The notes below the pieces were generated by a model, which saw nothing but the letters and a program-made list of their open reading frames with translations, ran no database searches and was not told the origin of the DNA. A program made the translations under genes and the position numbers. From contig NZ_LFJC01000003.1 of the NCBI RefSeq assembly GCF_002776695.1, positions 1,834,296 through 1,898,295 of the forward strand: a stretch of DNA of 64,000 nt. Reading direction: 5' to 3'. The stretch's first letter is position 1. Every line of letters starts with the position of its first letter. Below are positions 62,907-64,000 of this stretch, one piece after another. This stretch comes from Bradyrhizobium nitroreducens. GTDB lineage: Bacteria > Pseudomonadota > Alphaproteobacteria > Rhizobiales > Xanthobacteraceae.

Positions 62907-64000
62907 TTAGGCCTGCTGTCGCAAGGCCGCGGGCAGATCCTGCCACTTCGACCAGGCGACGTAGTAGGCCACCGCGGTCATCGCGGCGAAGCCGGTGAGG
63001 CTCACCACGATCTGCATCACCACCAGATTGGCGCTGGTGATCAGGATGAGATGGCCGGCGAAAGACAGGAACACGCCGACGCAGAACACCGCGAGCCATT
63101 CCTCACCACACCTGATGACCGCCTGGAGCGGCTTCAACCGCAGGCCGGGGTGATCGGCCGGAATGAGATGGGTCGCCAGCAGGGCGAGTGCGAGGAAGTG
63201 AACCACGCGGTAGGGCGCGAGGTTTTCCTTGTCGGTCGGCGCGATGCTGTCGAGCAGGAAGTCCGGCAGGTAAGCGGACAATGCCGGCGAATGGCGCAGC
63301 AAGGTGACCGCCATCGCGAAGATGAGATAGCTCGCGGCGAGGATCCGCAGCCAACCCATCTCGCGCAGCACGCGCCCCGATGCGCCTGTCACGGCGAACC
63401 AGCCCCCGAGCACCATCAGCATCTGCCAGCACAGCGGATTGAAGGTCCATTCCTGGTCCGGGTAGACCCGGAAATTCCAGTCGAACCAGCGCGCGGCCAG
63501 ATAGAGCGCGACCGACGCCGCCAGGGTCACGTTCGGCCGCCGCAACAGGCCCCACAGCGCGAATGGAAAGAAAGCCATCAGCGGGATCATCAATTGCAGG
63601 AGATCGAGATTCAGCGGCTCCTCCTGGAGCACGAGTCCGCGGACGAGGATGCGCAGCGGATGCTCGAGAATCCCCGAAATGTTGTATTCGTGGATGATCT
63701 CCGGCGCCATCGATTGCGACGCCACGTAGGCGATGGTGTCGATATAGATCACGAACAGCACGACATAGGCGGCATAAAGCCGCCAGACGCGGCGGAAGAT
63801 GCGCGTCGCGGCGACGAGATAGCCGCGCTCCAGTGCGATCCGGCCGTGGATGATCGCGACGCCGTAACCCACCACGAACACGAACAGGTCGGCGGCGCCG
63901 CTGAAGCCGAAATTGCGCAGCGTCAGCAGGTTGACGACGTTGTTCGGGATGTGGTCGACGAAAACCGACCAATTGGCGATGCCGAGCGTCAAATACAGCC
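62907..64000 (-). CDS. OpgC-domain membrane protein (5' end cut by window edge)
   Basis: The frame from stop 62907 stays open to base 64000, so the N-terminus is outside; the last visible codons read LYLTLGIANWSVFVDHIPNN. Family motifs: FVDHIPNNVVNLLTLRNFGF and FVFVVGYGVAI, with about 8-9 further helices (TLAASVALYLAARWF, WQMLMVLGGWFAVTG). OpgC-type acyltransferases substitute periplasmic glucans with succinate. Separated from the TetR gene by 80 bases on the same strand. Confidence 0.9.
   Translation of the reverse strand, partial: LYLTLGIANWSVFVDHIPNNVVNLLTLRNFGFSGAADLFVFVVGYGVAIIHGRIALERGYLVAATRIFRRVWRLYAAYVVLFVIYIDTIAYVASQSMAPEIIHEYNISGILEHPLRILVRGLVLQEEPLNLDLLQLMIPLMAFFPFALWGLLRRPNVTLAASVALYLAARWFDWNFRVYPDQEWTFNPLCWQMLMVLGGWFAVTGASGRVLREMGWLRILAASYLIFAMAVTLLRHSPALSAYLPDFLLDSIAPTDKENLAPYRVVHFLALALLATHLIPADHPGLRLKPLQAVIRCGEEWLAVFCVGVFLSFAGHLILITSANLVVMQIVVSLTGFAAMTAVAYYVAWSKWQDLPAALRQQA

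Overview
The window is 64 kb of high-GC, gene-dense chromosomal DNA that reads as an alphaproteobacterium of the Hyphomicrobiales, most likely Bradyrhizobium or a close relative. The reasons are the high-GC codon usage, a complete Tad/Cpa pilus locus with CtrA-type boxes, an urtABCDE-ureDABC-EFG block, HWE-type kinase and BTLCP/PilZ families, and several palindromic intergenic repeats of the kind common in that group. I see no rRNA, tRNA, CRISPR array, prophage or intact insertion sequence. Both ends cut genes: a TetR regulator on the left and an OpgC-like membrane protein on the right.

Layout. 1-6.6 kb: divergent TetR regulator and a NodT/MFP/RND efflux operon, with a perfect palindromic operator candidate between them. 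7-8.8 kb: a CYTH-CHAD (polyphosphate-binding type) protein behind an exact PHO box. 8.9-10.6 kb: a LapG-family (BTLCP) cysteine protease and a tandem PilZ protein. 10.6-26.9 kb: housekeeping and accessory genes (MFS, alcohol dehydrogenase, DUF5680, serine hydrolase, VOC, GFA, cupin, phosphoesterase, DEAD-box helicase with a DbpA domain, poly-glycine exported protein, GNAT, DJ-1-like, PAS, GIY-YIG, rhomboid, CBS). 26.9-32.6 kb: patatin, exported hypotheticals, NlpC/P60 and M17 peptidase. 32.8-45.8 kb: Tad pilus locus in several transcription units (tadD; flp-cpaA; cpaBCDEF-tadBC; a secretin N-domain orphan; two TadE-like pseudopilins). 45.9-48.3 kb: cold-shock group (Csp, second IF-1, RhlE-type helicase). 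48.7-60.3 kb: urea ABC transporter and urease with accessory genes, headed by a textbook sigma-54 promoter. 60.5-64 kb: HWE-type sensor kinase with a degenerate ATP lobe, TetR regulator, OpgC-like protein.

How it works together. The 48.7-60.3 kb block imports urea (UrtA binding protein, UrtBC permeases, UrtDE ATPases) and hydrolyses it with nickel urease (UreABC) matured by UreDEFG; the sigma-54 promoter implies induction by nitrogen limitation. The Tad locus builds a Flp pilus; TTAA-N7-TTAA-type CtrA boxes lie in front of nearly every Tad transcription unit, so pilus assembly is probably cell-cycle controlled. A further perfect CtrA box precedes an orphan intrinsic terminator, a candidate small RNA.

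The most interesting signals are the PHO box fused to the start region of the CYTH-CHAD gene, the distributed CtrA boxes, the candidate CtrA-driven sRNA (with 17-nt complementarity to the 3' UTR of the LapG-family gene), and a GIY-YIG nuclease gene bracketed by two same-orientation palindromic repeats.
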